Source: Flavobacterium xanthum (GTDB lineage: Bacteria > Bacteroidota > Bacteroidia > Flavobacteriales > Flavobacteriaceae). From it: a DNA stretch of 64,000 nucleotides. Below are positions 37,486 to 47,284 of this stretch, one piece after another. The first letter of the stretch is position 1. Each line of letters begins with the position of its first letter. Both the position numbers and the translations under genes were made by a program. The notes beneath the pieces were generated by a model. It was given only the letters and a program-made list of their open reading frames with translations, was not told the DNA's origin and did no database searches. Location of the stretch: the NCBI RefSeq assembly GCF_900142695.1, contig NZ_FRBU01000007.1, positions 59,851 to 123,850 on the forward strand. Reading direction: 5' to 3'.

Positions 37486-37642
37486 ACAAAATGCCAGCTG
37501 TCCAAGCGGAGATTACTGCTAAAATCGCACCAATAGTCCAAGAAGAACTAAACGCTTGAGCTATTTTTTTAATTATAACTTTTTTATTTTTTGTAGCTCT
37601 TTCTGAGAAAGAGCAATGCTGATTTTGTTTGGATACTTTCAT
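37478..37642 (-). CDS. Small single-span membrane protein (54 aa)
   Basis: A 54-residue frame: MKVSKQNQHCSFSERATKNK, a basic stretch KKVIIKKIAQAF, then one membrane segment (WTIGAILAVISAWTAGILYV) to the C-terminus. The stop codon lies inside the next gene, overlapping its ATG by eight bases, and the start is 13 bases after the zinc-ribbon gene. This tight packing supports it as a real gene. Function unknown. Confidence 0.65.
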   Translation of the reverse strand: MKVSKQNQHCSFSERATKNKKVIIKKIAQAFSSSWTIGAILAVISAWTAGILYV

Positions 37643-37655
37643 TTCGATTTATATT

Positions 37656-37967
37656 TTAACCAGCGGCTGCGGCTGTGACCAAGGCAATAATACCTCCCAC
37701 TAGAACTGCAAAGAAAAGCCAAATGGCATAACCTGTTTTAAAAAAAAATCGAATTACAAGGTTCGAATGTTCTAAACCATTTTTTAAAAATGCCTCCACT
37801 TTATTTGGTTTTATATTTTTTTGTTGCTCAATTTTTTTTTGAAGTTTACTTTCACTTTCAAGTTTACGTTTTAAAACGACATCAAGTAGAGCCTTACAAT
37901 TGCTACAATACTCGTTATTGTAATTTACTGTGCCACATTCTGAACACTTTATATATGATTTATTCAT
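37656..37967 (-). CDS. Zinc-ribbon membrane protein
   Basis: 103 residues. A zinc ribbon at the N-terminus, CSECG and CSNC at about 8-23, then a charged coil (KRKLESESKLQKKIEQQKNI) and one membrane helix at about 80-100 (AIWLFFAVLVGGIIALV) ending in alanine/glycine. Zinc-ribbon plus one helix is a common layout in small bacterial membrane proteins. First gene of the cluster of small genes. No specific function recognised. Confidence 0.75.
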   Translation of the reverse strand: MNKSYIKCSECGTVNYNNEYCSNCKALLDVVLKRKLESESKLQKKIEQQKNIKPNKVEAFLKNGLEHSNLVIRFFFKTGYAIWLFFAVLVGGIIALVTAAAAG

Positions 37968-38244
37968 TGAAGTTTTACTCTTAGTTACCTTTTAACCCAG
38001 TTTATCTGATAGCCAAATTATTTAGAACAGAAATTTTACATAGATCCTATAGATGGACCATGAGGCAGTATAATTCATTTCATACTTTGATTCAAAGTTA
38101 AGGAAATTATCTGTTTCGAGAGTCTAATAATTGGGGCTGAACATTTTTAAAACTGCTATCGTAGAGTATAAAGGTTAACTTAAAATTGGTTTGTTTTGTT
38201 ACAATTTACATATTGAAGTTTCCATCTAACTTTTCCAATCTAAT

Positions 38245-38304
38245 TTGTCATGCAGAGAGCGCCTCCTTGTTTGCTACTAACTCAATAGTGTTGAGATTCC
38301 TCCT
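38245..38304. repeat. Degenerate copy of the TTGTCATTCC palindrome
   Basis: TTGTCAT at 38245 and TGAGATTCCTCCT at 38292-38304 match the palindrome at 17635-17695 (13 of 13 bases for the second part), but the arms no longer pair well. Confidence 0.6.
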
Positions 38305-38353
38305 AAAAGCGAAAGAAGGAATTAATTAAAAAGTACAATGTAAATTCGAAATG

Positions 38354-38434
38354 CCCTAGCCCGGATCAAAGCGACATCCTATTGTGCCGGGGTTCGGCAC
38401 AATAGATACAGCGGAGAGCGGGAAATAGCTACTA
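38354..38434. repeat. Conserved-end variable-hairpin element, copy B
   Basis: Begins CCCTAGCCCGGATCAAAGCG and ends AGCGGGAAATAGCTACTAA. The centre is a perfect 11-pair hairpin CTATTGTGCCG / CGGCACAATAG (38379-38405, loop GGGTT). The stem differs entirely from that of copy A while the ends match. Confidence 0.8.
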
Positions 38435-38473
38435 ATCCTTCGGCCTCAATAAAAATGACAATAAATAATTCCT

Positions 38474-38481
38474 TATTTTTG
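38474..38481 (+). promoter_or_regulatory. -7 element for metG
   Basis: TATTTTTG, exact TAnnTTTG, 41 bases before the metG ATG. No clear -33. Confidence 0.45.
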
Positions 38482-38522
38482 CACCTCGTTCTGAATTAAT
38501 TTCAGAATCTAAAAATAATTTT

Positions 38523-40580
38523 ATGACACAGAATCCAAAAAGATATACCATTACAGCGGCATTGCCTTACACGAACGGACCCATTCACATTGGCCATTTG
38601 GCGGGGGTTTACGTACCTTCGGATATTTATTCCCGTTACCTAAGATTGCAAGGTAGAGACGTTTTGTTTGTTTGCGGAAGCGATGAACATGGTGTTGCCA
38701 TATCAATGAAAGCCAAAAAAGAAGGCATTTCACCTCAAGAAGTTATCGATAAATACGATGGAATCATTCGCAAATCGTTTATTGACTTTGGTATTTCATT
38801 CGATAATTATTCTAGAACTTCGGCTAAAATTCACCACGATACGGCTTCTGAGTTTTTTAAAACTTTATATGAGAAAGGCGATTTTATAGAACAAATAACC
38901 GAGCAGTTGTATGATGCGAAAGCAGATCAGTTTTTGGCAGATCGTTTTGTGGTAGGAACTTGCCCAAAGTGTGGTAATGAAGAAGCCTACGGAGATCAAT
39001 GCGAAAAATGTGGATCGACGTTGAATGCTACTGATTTGATTAATCCAAAATCGACAATTACCGGAGAAACACCTATCATGAAATCAACAAAACACTGGTT
39101 TTTACCTTTGGATCGTTATGAAGATTTCTTGAAAGAATGGATTCTTGTTGGACATAAAAATGACTGGAAACCCAATGTTTACGGACAAGTAAAATCATGG
39201 ATTGATGGCGGACTAGAACCTCGTGCGGTAACTCGTGACCTCGATTGGGGAATTGATGTTCCCGTTGAAGGTGCCGAAGGAAAAAAATTATACGTGTGGT
39301 TTGATGCGCCAATTGGCTACATTTCATCTACGAAAGAATGGGCTTTGCGCGAAGGAAAAGATTGGGAACCGTATTGGAAAGATCAAGATACCAAGCTGGT
39401 TCACTTTATAGGAAAAGACAATATTGTTTTTCACTGCATCATTTTCCCTGCGATGCTAAAAGCCGAAGGAAGCTATATTTTACCGGATAATGTTCCTGCA
39501 AATGAGTTCTTGAATTTGGAAGGAAACAAACTTTCTACGTCTAAAAACTGGGCGGTTTGGTTGCACGAATATTTAGAAGATTTCCCAAACCAGCAAGATG
39601 TTTTGCGTTATGCACTGACATCGAATGCACCGGAAACAAAAGATAATGACTTTACTTGGAAAGATTTTCAAGCGAGAAACAACAATGAATTGGTAGCTAT
39701 TTACGGAAATTTCATTAATCGTGTGGTGGTCTTGACCAATAAATATTACAATGGCGTTGTACCTCAACCAAACGAACTTTCAGAAGTGGATGAAGCGACT
39801 TTAACCGAATTGAAGGCTTATCCAGCGGTGATTTCGAGTTCGCTTGAACGATACAGATTCCGTGAAGCGTTGAGTGAATTGATGAATGTGGCGCGTTTAG
39901 GAAATAAATATTTAGCCGATGAAGAGCCTTGGAAAGTCATTAAAGATAATCCAGAGCGCGTGCAAACACAAATGTATGTAGCGTTACAAATTGCTGCTGC
40001 CTTGAGTTCTCTTTGTGAACCATTCTTGCCTTTTACCGCTAAAAAATTATCCCGAATATTAAAAATAGAATCTCCATTGTCATGGGCTACTGTTTCAGAA
40101 ACTTCAGATTTGATCCCAGCTGGTCACCAAATTGGAGAAGCAGAACTACTTTTTGCCAAAATTGAAGATGAGGAAATCCAAAAACAAATAGATAAATTGG
40201 AAGCTACAAAAACAGCGAATAAAGCCGAAAACAAGGTGTCCGAACCACAAAAAGAAGCGATTCAATTTGATGATTTTGCCAAAATGGATTTGCGCGTTGG
40301 AACCATTCTAGAAGCAGAAAAAATGCCAAAAGCCAACAAGCTTTTGATTTTGAAAGTAGATACTGGAATTGATGTTCGCACGATTGTTTCGGGAATTGCA
40401 GAGAGCTTTAAACCAGAAGATATCATTGGAAAAAAAGTAACTGTTTTAGTGAACTTGGCACCAAGAAACCTACGCGGCGTAGAAAGTCAAGGAATGATTT
40501 TGATGACTACAAATGCAGAAGGAAAATTAGTTTTTGTAAATCCAGATGCTGAAGCAGCGAATGGGGAGACAATAAATTAA
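38523..40580 (+). CDS. metG: Methionyl-tRNA synthetase
   Basis: Charges tRNA-Met, including the initiator. 685 residues. HIGH-type motif PIHIGHLAG near residue 22, zinc-binding CPKCGNE and CEKCGST, and [10 protein letters not shown] (KMSKS equivalent). Residues about 575-685 are an added tRNA-binding OB domain ([30 protein letters not shown]), as in the long bacterial form. Single gene with a terminator. Confidence 0.98.
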   Translation: MTQNPKRYTITAALPYTNGPIHIGHLAGVYVPSDIYSRYLRLQGRDVLFVCGSDEHGVAISMKAKKEGISPQEVIDKYDGIIRKSFIDFGISFDNYSRTSAKIHHDTASEFFKTLYEKGDFIEQITEQLYDAKADQFLADRFVVGTCPKCGNEEAYGDQCEKCGSTLNATDLINPKSTITGETPIMKSTKHWFLPLDRYEDFLKEWILVGHKNDWKPNVYGQVKSWIDGGLEPRAVTRDLDWGIDVPVEGAEGKKLYVWFDAPIGYISSTKEWALREGKDWEPYWKDQDTKLVHFIGKDNIVFHCIIFPAMLKAEGSYILPDNVPANEFLNLEGNKLSTSKNWAVWLHEYLEDFPNQQDVLRYALTSNAPETKDNDFTWKDFQARNNNELVAIYGNFINRVVVLTNKYYNGVVPQPNELSEVDEATLTELKAYPAVISSSLERYRFREALSELMNVARLGNKYLADEEPWKVIKDNPERVQTQMYVALQIAAALSSLCEPFLPFTAKKLSRILKIESPLSWATVSETSDLIPAGHQIGEAELLFAKIEDEEIQKQIDKLEATKTANKAENKVSEPQKEAIQFDDFAKMDLRVGTILEAEKMPKANKLLILKVDTGIDVRTIVSGIAESFKPEDIIGKKVTVLVNLAPRNLRGVESQGMILMTTNAEGKLVFVNPDAEAANGETIN

Positions 40581-40597
40581 GAAAGAGTACAGTAAAC

Positions 40598-40626
40598 AAA
40601 TTGCCACTAAATTAGTGGCAATTTTT
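40598..40626 (+). terminator. Terminator after metG
   Basis: Stem AAATTGCCACTAA / TTAGTGGCAATTT, followed by T5. Confidence 0.85.
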
Positions 40627-40724
40627 CTTAAATAACTCTTCGAAATATTTTTTATTAAGATTTATACTTTTTGAACAAAAAAATAAGATATTAGCTAAAA
40701 AAAGAACCATAACAAATATTTATT

Positions 40725-42167
40725 ATGCTTAAAAATTTACTTCTTACTTTCTTGGTGCTACATGGCTTTGCATCATTTTCACAAGAGTTAGTAATTGCTA
40801 CTCCACTTGCACTAAAAAAAAATCGTGATGTTTTTCAGACCGTTAACGATGGCAATAAACAGGTCACTTTATTTGTTAGTGACAAAATAAAAGTAACAGC
40901 TATTCAGCTTAATGAAAAAATGAATATTGTTGATAGCATCTCTACAGAAAGACCTAATCCTAAAACTTATACCAATATGATTGGGTATAATTTTAGTAAT
41001 GGAAATACCAGATTATTTTGGTCGTCTAATGATTTCGACGAAATGTTCACTCAATTGTATGATTTTACTAATCGTAAAGTTGAAACACAACAGCACACTT
41101 TGGTTTTTAAGGACGAAAAAGTTTTACAGAAATTCAGCAAAAATGAGAAATTTTATATTTTAACTGTTGTAAAAAAAACAAATACGCTCAAATTTCACAT
41201 TTTTGATAAAGATGGAAAATATGAAGAAAAAAATATTGATTTAAGCAATTTTCATTTTTACACTTCACAATATACTAAAACAACGCTTTACGGTATGTTT
41301 GGTGTCAATTTACTTCCTTTTGAAGCTCCTTTTACTTTACAAAATATCAATGTTGAAAATCCGACATCATTGACAGACGCTGCTAAAAAAAGGAAATGTT
41401 ATTTTAATGACAAACAACTTATAATAACATTTGATACTAATGTCGATTTCACTCAAGTTGTCATTGTTGATTTAGTGAACTTCACTGCTGAAGAAAAAAT
41501 TGTAAATAAACCTGCAATAGCCAAAGCTGAATTTGATAGATTGAATTCAAATTCATTTTATTTTGAAAATAAGTTATATCAAATGAAAAGCACGTCAGAT
41601 TTAATTTATTTTACGATTAAGGACTTAGATGACAACATTATCAAGGAATACTTTGCCAATGACACTAAACCATTAGATTTTAAGAACTCAGATATTTACC
41701 AAGAAGGAGGAGATTTTGGAGGTGGAAAACGAGTTTTGGAAAACACTTCTCAATTTATTCGAAAAGTAAATAATTTAAATTCGGGTTTAACTTGTTATCA
41801 CATTGGTAAAAATACTTTAATTGTTTTTGGAGGAATTTCGGCAGTTCAACAATCCGCTGGGCAAGCTGCTTTAGGTCAATTTGGCTTCATTGGTGCTTTA
41901 GTTTCTGCAATAGCATTTAATCCTACAATGGAAAGTTTTAATTCCTATTCTAACCGAAAAGTAGTGAAAGTGGAAGGACTATTTGATAAAGATGGAAATC
42001 ATTTAGAAGGTGACTTACCACCTTTGGCATTTGATAAAATCCGAACATTTTTTGACAAAAACAATGATGTTTCATCACAAACTTTATTCAAAATGAACAG
42101 TACATACTATTTAGGGTATTACGATAATAAAACTAACGAATATACCATTAGAAAATTTACTGATTAA
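40725..42167 (+). CDS. Secreted hypothetical protein
   Basis: 480 residues. Signal peptide 1-19 (LLLTFLVLHGFASFSQ). The rest is beta-rich, with repeated patterns like VTLFVSDKIKVTAIQL, FYILTVVKKTNTLKFHIFDK and VFVEGLFDKDGN-like VVKVEGLFDKDGNHLEG, suggesting a propeller-like or repeat fold. One glycine- and alanine-rich hydrophobic stretch near residue 380-410 (GQAALGQFGFIGALVSAIAF). I do not recognise the family. Single gene. Confidence 0.7.
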   Translation: MLKNLLLTFLVLHGFASFSQELVIATPLALKKNRDVFQTVNDGNKQVTLFVSDKIKVTAIQLNEKMNIVDSISTERPNPKTYTNMIGYNFSNGNTRLFWSSNDFDEMFTQLYDFTNRKVETQQHTLVFKDEKVLQKFSKNEKFYILTVVKKTNTLKFHIFDKDGKYEEKNIDLSNFHFYTSQYTKTTLYGMFGVNLLPFEAPFTLQNINVENPTSLTDAAKKRKCYFNDKQLIITFDTNVDFTQVVIVDLVNFTAEEKIVNKPAIAKAEFDRLNSNSFYFENKLYQMKSTSDLIYFTIKDLDDNIIKEYFANDTKPLDFKNSDIYQEGGDFGGGKRVLENTSQFIRKVNNLNSGLTCYHIGKNTLIVFGGISAVQQSAGQAALGQFGFIGALVSAIAFNPTMESFNSYSNRKVVKVEGLFDKDGNHLEGDLPPLAFDKIRTFFDKNNDVSSQTLFKMNSTYYLGYYDNKTNEYTIRKFTD

Positions 42168-42192
42168 TAAAACAAAACAGACAACATACACA

Positions 42193-42217
42193 TTGCCAAA
42201 CTATTGCTTGGCATTTT
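42193..42217 (+). terminator. Possible weak terminator
   Basis: TGCCAA / TTGGCA stem with a nine-base loop, followed by TTTTGTGTTTT, between the secreted protein and DMT transporter genes. Confidence 0.4.
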
Positions 42218-42238
42218 GTGTTTTATGAGATAAAAAAC

Positions 42239-43156
42239 ATGAAACCAACAAAACCAAGATTGGCTTTAGCCTTTGGAATACTTTGTATTTCTATTTTTCC
42301 AATATTGGTAAAACTCAAACTTACTCCTGGATTAATTTCTGCATTTTACAGAATGGCCATCGCACTAATGTTGCTTTTACCTTATGTACTTATTATAAAA
42401 AAATTTAAACTTCCTCAAAAAAAATACTTGATTTTGGCTGTGATTTGCGGCATATTATTTGCCTCCGATGTGGCGGTGTGGAATATTGCTATTCAACATT
42501 CAAGTGCTACTCAAGCTTCTTTATTGACCAATTTGTCTCCGCTTTGGGTGGGGATTATTTCATATGTGTTTTTAAAAACTAAACCGGCTACTAATTTTTG
42601 GATTGGAACGATAGTGGCTTTGTTTGGAATGGCAATGTTAGTAGGTTTTCAGTTTTTTCTGGAATTGGATTTTGACACTGCTTTCCTTTTGGCGGTATTG
42701 TCAGGAGTATTATATTCAATCTATTTATTAGTGAGTAAAAAAGCCCTTTCCCAAATAGATGTACTTTCCTTTATGACCGTTAGTTTATTGGCATCCACCG
42801 TATATTTAGCGATCGTTTGTGTATTCATGAACGAACCTTTTTCTGGTTTTTCAGATCTGGGATGGTTCGTTTTACTCATTCAAGCAGTGGTTTGTCAATT
42901 AATGGCATGGCTCTCTATTAGTTTTGCGACACAGCACATGCGACCTACAAGAGTTTCGCTAAGTTTGTTAGGACAAGCAGTTATCACCTCGCTATTGGCA
43001 TGGGTATTTCTGGATGAAAAAATCAGCTTAAATATGATTATTGGTGGTCTTATTTTGCTATTGGGTATCCGAATTACCTTTTACACTAAAAACCCTTTTG
43101 ATAAAAAAAATAGTAAAAAACACAAAGAACATTCCTCTTTGATTCAAAAAAAATAA
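42239..43156 (+). CDS. EamA/DMT family transporter
   Basis: 305 residues. The start at 42239 (MKPTKPRLALAFGILCISIF) is preferred over an earlier frame start at 42218 because seven residues of the longer form are polar and not family-like. Ten hydrophobic segments in two EamA halves: AVWNIAIQHSSATQASLLTN, LWVGIISYVFL, and TRVSLSLLGQAVITSLLAWV. Probable metabolite exporter, substrate unknown. One base separates it from the HAD gene, so they share a transcript. Confidence 0.9.
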   Translation: MKPTKPRLALAFGILCISIFPILVKLKLTPGLISAFYRMAIALMLLLPYVLIIKKFKLPQKKYLILAVICGILFASDVAVWNIAIQHSSATQASLLTNLSPLWVGIISYVFLKTKPATNFWIGTIVALFGMAMLVGFQFFLELDFDTAFLLAVLSGVLYSIYLLVSKKALSQIDVLSFMTVSLLASTVYLAIVCVFMNEPFSGFSDLGWFVLLIQAVVCQLMAWLSISFATQHMRPTRVSLSLLGQAVITSLLAWVFLDEKISLNMIIGGLILLLGIRITFYTKNPFDKKNSKKHKEHSSLIQKK

Positions 43157-43157
43157 T

Positions 43158-43847
43158 ATGAAAAATATAAAAGTAATCGCTTTTGATGCGGACGACACTC
43201 TATTTATAAATGAAACGTACTTTGCTGAAACCGAAGAAAAATTCTGCAGTTTAATGAGCGATTACCTATCCAATCAAGGGATCTCTAAAGAACTTTTTAA
43301 GGTCGAAATTGATAATTTGCGATTATACGGTTACGGAATCAAAGGGTATATTCTTTCCATGATTGAAGCAGCAATGTCCATTTCTAATCATACGTTGCCA
43401 ATTGAAATGATCGCAAAAATCATCCAATACGGAAAAGAATTATTAGAGAAGCCAATTGTATTATTAGATGGTGTTGAAGAAACTTTAGATGCTTTACACG
43501 GAAAATATAAATTAGTGGTGGCCACCAAAGGTGATTTATTAGACCAACGAAGAAAATTACACAATTCTGGTTTGGGGCATTACTTTCATCACATTGAGGT
43601 AATGTCAGACAAGCAAGAAGTAGATTACACCGATTTGATTAAACGTCTAGAGATAGAACCGTCGGAATTTTTTATGATTGGAAATTCTTTAAAATCGGAT
43701 GTTTTACCGGTTTTAGCCATTGGCGGACACGCCGTACATATTCCGTTTCACACCACTTGGGCACATGAAAAAATAGATCATAAGGTCGTTCATGCCAATT
43801 TTAGTGCTTTAGAAAAAATCACAGACGTTTTAAAACGATTGGAATGA
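43158..43847 (+). CDS. HAD family hydrolase (phosphatase)
   Basis: 229 residues. HAD motif I IAFDADDTLF (nucleophile Asp near residue 10), cap domain at about 20-90, motif II VVATKG, and motif IV MIGNSLKSDVLPVLAIGG. Resembles the YjjG-like nucleotidase branch, but specificity cannot be assigned. Coupled with the DMT transporter by one base, which may hint at a linked substrate. Confidence 0.87.
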   Translation: MKNIKVIAFDADDTLFINETYFAETEEKFCSLMSDYLSNQGISKELFKVEIDNLRLYGYGIKGYILSMIEAAMSISNHTLPIEMIAKIIQYGKELLEKPIVLLDGVEETLDALHGKYKLVVATKGDLLDQRRKLHNSGLGHYFHHIEVMSDKQEVDYTDLIKRLEIEPSEFFMIGNSLKSDVLPVLAIGGHAVHIPFHTTWAHEKIDHKVVHANFSALEKITDVLKRLE

Positions 43848-44103
43848 GTATTTTCAATAGCAAAACTGAAGGAGATAAAAATTTTATACGCTTGTTCATT
43901 ATTCCCATTTTGGAATAAAATCTTTCGTTCAACTAGTTTTTGAATAGAAAAATACGATTGATCTGAAAGTGAAAAAACTACTGAAATCATCAAAAATCTG
44001 ACAAAAACTTCTATAAAAACGTACTAAACAGTCTGTTTTTATAGAATTAAAACGAATCGTTATATAATTTACGCTTTAAAATTTATCATCCAACTTTGTG
44101 CTG

Positions 44104-44111
44104 TAGTTTTG
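44104..44111 (+). promoter_or_regulatory. -7 element for the OmpA porin gene
   Basis: TAGTTTTG, exact TAnnTTTG, 22 bases before the ATG at 44134. Confidence 0.45.
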
Positions 44112-44133
44112 CAAAAAATTAAAAAATTACCAC

Positions 44134-45393
44134 ATGAAAAGAATCATACTTAGCCTAGTTTTTGGTGCAACTATTAGTACAATGAGTGCACAAACTGAAC
44201 CTGTAAAAAGTAGTGAAATGGATTATAACAAATGGTCTATTGAATTTGCGGGCGGTGTCAACAAACCACAGCAACCAATGACTCCCGGATATTTTACTTC
44301 TACACCAAGTGCTTTTGTAGCAGATCTTGGCGTTAGATACATGTTCAACAACAAATTTGGTTTGAAAGCGGATGTAGGATACAATAGCTTCCAAGCAAAA
44401 AAAGAATCTATTGATTTCGAAACGAATTATTACAGAGCAAATTTACAAGCCGTTACCAATTTAGGAAGAATTTTGAACTTTGAGACTTGGACTAAATCAA
44501 TTGGTTTGTTATCACATACTGGTTTTGGTTATGCACAGTTAAGAAATAAAGACAATGACATCCAAGACAAGATGGGTAACTTTATTACTGGTGTAACTGG
44601 ACAAATTAAACTAAGCAACAGACTGGCATTAACCGGAGATTTTACTACGATTGTTAATTTCAGCCAAGGAACTGCTTTTGATGGAGCCAGCCTTACTCCT
44701 GAAGCACGTGGTTTTCAAGGAATCCTTTTTAACGGTACCGTAGGTTTAACGGTTTATTTAGGTAAAAACGAAAAACATGCGGACTGGGTGATTGACAATG
44801 AGAATGAAATCGAAGAGTTAAGACAAAAAATTACTGCCATTGAAACTTCAATGTTAGACACTGATAAAGATGGAGTAGCTGATTATTTAGATCAAGAAGC
44901 AAATACACCCGAAGGAGCACTGGTTGATACCAAAGGAAGATCAATTGATAAAAACAATAATAATGTTCCAGACGAGACTGAAGCTTACATCTTAAAGAAT
45001 TATGCTAGCAAAACTGGTGACAGTACCGTAGTTTATGATAACGAACTAATTAAAAGTTTAATCAATGGAGGTTATGTTGCTGTTTATTTTGACTTTAACA
45101 AAAGTACTCCAACTAATGTTTCTACAGAAGGAACTGATTTTATCTTAACCTACTTGAGAAACAATCCTTCCGCTTCAGTGGACATTATTGGTCATGCTGA
45201 CGAATTAGGAAGATCAGCTTACAATGACAAATTATCTAATGCAAGAGCTAAAAATGTTAAAAACACGTTAGTAAAAGCTAATATTGATGCATCAAGATTA
45301 AATCTAATTGCTGCTGGAGAAGATACTTCAGTAAACAAAGATTCTGAAAGCGCTAGAAAACTGGTTAGAAGAGTTACTTTTACAGTGAAATAA
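44134..45393 (+). CDS. OmpA family outer membrane porin
   Basis: 419 residues. Signal peptide 1-19 (ILSLVFGATISTMSA). Residues about 25-215 are a beta-barrel (WSIEFAGGVNKPQQ, FGLKADVGYNSFQ). A calcium-type repeat LDTDKDGVADYLDQE near 247-262 links to an OmpA peptidoglycan-binding domain at about 310-419: VAVYFDFNKSTPT, SVDIIGHADELGRSAYNDKL and LIAAGEDTSV. Likely abundant structural porin. Own promoter and terminator. Confidence 0.93.
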   Translation: MKRIILSLVFGATISTMSAQTEPVKSSEMDYNKWSIEFAGGVNKPQQPMTPGYFTSTPSAFVADLGVRYMFNNKFGLKADVGYNSFQAKKESIDFETNYYRANLQAVTNLGRILNFETWTKSIGLLSHTGFGYAQLRNKDNDIQDKMGNFITGVTGQIKLSNRLALTGDFTTIVNFSQGTAFDGASLTPEARGFQGILFNGTVGLTVYLGKNEKHADWVIDNENEIEELRQKITAIETSMLDTDKDGVADYLDQEANTPEGALVDTKGRSIDKNNNNVPDETEAYILKNYASKTGDSTVVYDNELIKSLINGGYVAVYFDFNKSTPTNVSTEGTDFILTYLRNNPSASVDIIGHADELGRSAYNDKLSNARAKNVKNTLVKANIDASRLNLIAAGEDTSVNKDSESARKLVRRVTFTVK

Positions 45394-45403
45394 TTTACTT
45401 TTT

Positions 45404-45454
45404 AGTACAACAAAAAGCCCTAAAGGAATTTTCTTTTAGGGCTTTTTTTGTACT
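45404..45454 (+). terminator. Terminator after the OmpA porin gene
   Basis: Long stem AAAAAGCCCTAAA / TTTAGGGCTTTTT, flanked by AGTACA...TGTACT, then T7. Confidence 0.92.
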
Positions 45455-45570
45455 AAATTTATATTTTAGTAAAATGCTATTTTATATTTTTAGACATAAA
45501 AAGTTCTTGAAATGAATTTCGGGTTTAAGAAGATTAGAAGTACTTTTGAAAAAATTAAAATCCTATCCTT

Positions 45571-46200
45571 TTGAGAACACTTTTAGACCTAGAAAATTGG
45601 AACAGAAAAGAACATTTTCAATTCTTTAAACAATTTGAAGAACCTTTTTTTGGTGCTACCGTCGAAATTGATTGTACCAAAGCTTATGCTTCAGCAAAAA
45701 TCTTAAAGACCTCCTTTTTCAGTTATTATTTATACCACACTTTAAGAGCAGTAAACACAATTGAATCATTTCGGTATCGAATTGCTGATGATCAAATATA
45801 CGTTTGTGATCAAATTAATGCTTCGGCCACCATTGGCCGTGAAGATGGCAGTTTTGGATTTTCTTTAATGGAATACAATTCTGATTTTTCAGTTTTCGCA
45901 GCAAGTAGCACCAAAGAAATAGAACGAATACAGACCACGACAGGACTTTTTACCCGAAACTTTGACGATGATAATGTCATTCACTTTTCGGCGATTCCTT
46001 GGCTGGATTTTAGCTCGTTATCACATGCCCGTAGTTATACATTTCCAGATAGCTGTCCTAAAATCTCTTTTGGAAAAATGAAAATTGCTGATAATGGAAA
46101 AAGAACCATGGCCATGTCTGTTCATGTGCATCATGCTTTGATGGATGGTTTCCATGTAGGTCAGTTTGTGGATTGTTTCCAGGAGTTGATGAATCAGTAA
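45571..46200 (+). CDS. Chloramphenicol acetyltransferase-like protein
   Basis: 209 residues. Begins at TTG 45571 (LDLENWNRKEHFQFF); an in-frame TAA 15 bases upstream excludes an earlier start and no ATG is available. CAT fold: FKQFEEPFFGATVEID, FSYYLYHTLRAVNTIESFRY, and the catalytic HHALMDGFH near residues 189-197 (HHxxxDG). Length and motif match type A/B CAT trimers. Activity on chloramphenicol is not proven; other acyl acceptors are used by such proteins. Confidence 0.88.
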   Translation: MRTLLDLENWNRKEHFQFFKQFEEPFFGATVEIDCTKAYASAKILKTSFFSYYLYHTLRAVNTIESFRYRIADDQIYVCDQINASATIGREDGSFGFSLMEYNSDFSVFAASSTKEIERIQTTTGLFTRNFDDDNVIHFSAIPWLDFSSLSHARSYTFPDSCPKISFGKMKIADNGKRTMAMSVHVHHALMDGFHVGQFVDCFQELMNQ

Positions 46201-46306
46201 AAAATAGGATTGAAAACACTACCAAACTAACTTTTAAAAGTGCCTATACGCCCCGTTTTTTTGACACCAGCGTTGAAGATTGAACTTTAATAAAATAATC
46301 TTTTTT

Positions 46307-47206
46307 ATGTTTCCAATAGCTTTTCATCCCATATACCAGCATCCGTTGCCAGAAGGGCATCGCTTTCCCATGTTGAAATATGAATTGCTACCACAACAAT
46401 TAGTGTACGAAGGAACCGCTTCACCATCTGATTTTTTTGAACCTGAACTATGTGATTTAGATTCTGTTTTAGCCATTCACAAACCAGACTATGTAAATGA
46501 TTTGCTGCATATGACCCTAAATGCAAAGGCAGCAAGAAAAATTGGATTTCCACTTTCTAAAGAACTAGTGCAACGCGAACTAATAATCGCCCAAGGAACT
46601 ATCACTGGTGCTCAAAAATCATTTGATACAAAAGTGTCTTTTAATATAGCAGGTGGAACACATCATGCGTATGCTACTCATGGAGAAGCTTTTTGTTTGC
46701 TCAATGATCAAGCCATTGCTGCTCAGTTTTTACTAGACCACAACTTGGCTAAGAAAATTTTAATTATCGACCTAGACGTGCATCAAGGCAATGGAACGGC
46801 TACCATTTTTCAGAACAATCCGCATGTATTTACTTTTTCTACGCATGGTAAAACCAATTATCCTTTCAAAAAAGAAACCTCTGATTTAGATATTGCTTTC
46901 AACGATGGGACAACGGATGAGGAATTCCTCCATACCATTGCAAGTGTAATTCCGAAATTAATAGCGACTCAAAAGCCCGATTTTATTTTTTATTTAGCAG
47001 GAGTTGATATTCTAGCTACGGATAAATTAGGAAAGCTAGGCTGCTCCGTGGAAGGCTGTAAAAAAAGAGATGAACTGGTTTTTGAACTTTGCTCAAAACA
47101 TCAAATTCCTGTACAGGTTTCTATGGGTGGTGGCTACTCTCCTGATATAAAAACGATTATTGAAGCGCACGCCAATACCTATAGAGTGGCAAAAGATATT
47201 TTTTAA
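46307..47206 (+). CDS. Histone deacetylase-like / acetoin utilisation (AcuC-type) protein
   Basis: 299 residues. Start at 46307 (MFPIAFHPIYQHPLPEGHRF); a TTG at 46280 would add nine residues not seen in the family. Class I/II deacetylase-like fold with zinc residues in DLDVHQGNGTA and GVDILATDKLG, the His pair in GGTHHAYATHGEAFCLLND and GGGYSPD. Likely a zinc-dependent amidohydrolase acting on acetylated small molecules or proteins; target unknown. Confidence 0.88.
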   Translation: MFPIAFHPIYQHPLPEGHRFPMLKYELLPQQLVYEGTASPSDFFEPELCDLDSVLAIHKPDYVNDLLHMTLNAKAARKIGFPLSKELVQRELIIAQGTITGAQKSFDTKVSFNIAGGTHHAYATHGEAFCLLNDQAIAAQFLLDHNLAKKILIIDLDVHQGNGTATIFQNNPHVFTFSTHGKTNYPFKKETSDLDIAFNDGTTDEEFLHTIASVIPKLIATQKPDFIFYLAGVDILATDKLGKLGCSVEGCKKRDELVFELCSKHQIPVQVSMGGGYSPDIKTIIEAHANTYRVAKDIF

Positions 47207-47231
47207 AAAACATTTCATACCGCTAATGGAT

Positions 47232-47270
47232 CAAAAAAAAAGCACGAACTTCTAATACAGAAATTCGTGC
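47232..47270 (-). terminator. Terminator after ssb
   Basis: GCACGAA / TTCGTGC stem with an inner TTCT / AGAA pair, followed on the minus strand by T9. Confidence 0.88.
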
Positions 47271-47284
47271 CTTCCAAATATAAT

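Larger units (their letters stand above)
37968..38522. other. Intergenic region with two repeat elements and the metG promoter
   Basis: 555 bases without a gene. It contains a degenerate copy of the GTCATTCC palindrome (38245-38304), copy B of the variable-hairpin element (38354-38434), the metG -7 element, and a 7-pair hairpin TTCTGAA/TTCAGAA in the metG leader at 38489-38507. No credible open frame. Confidence 0.65.

Noticed and set aside
43790..43993. 67-codon minus-strand frame at the HAD gene end
   Set aside because: Overlaps the HAD coding end and lacks any conserved pattern.
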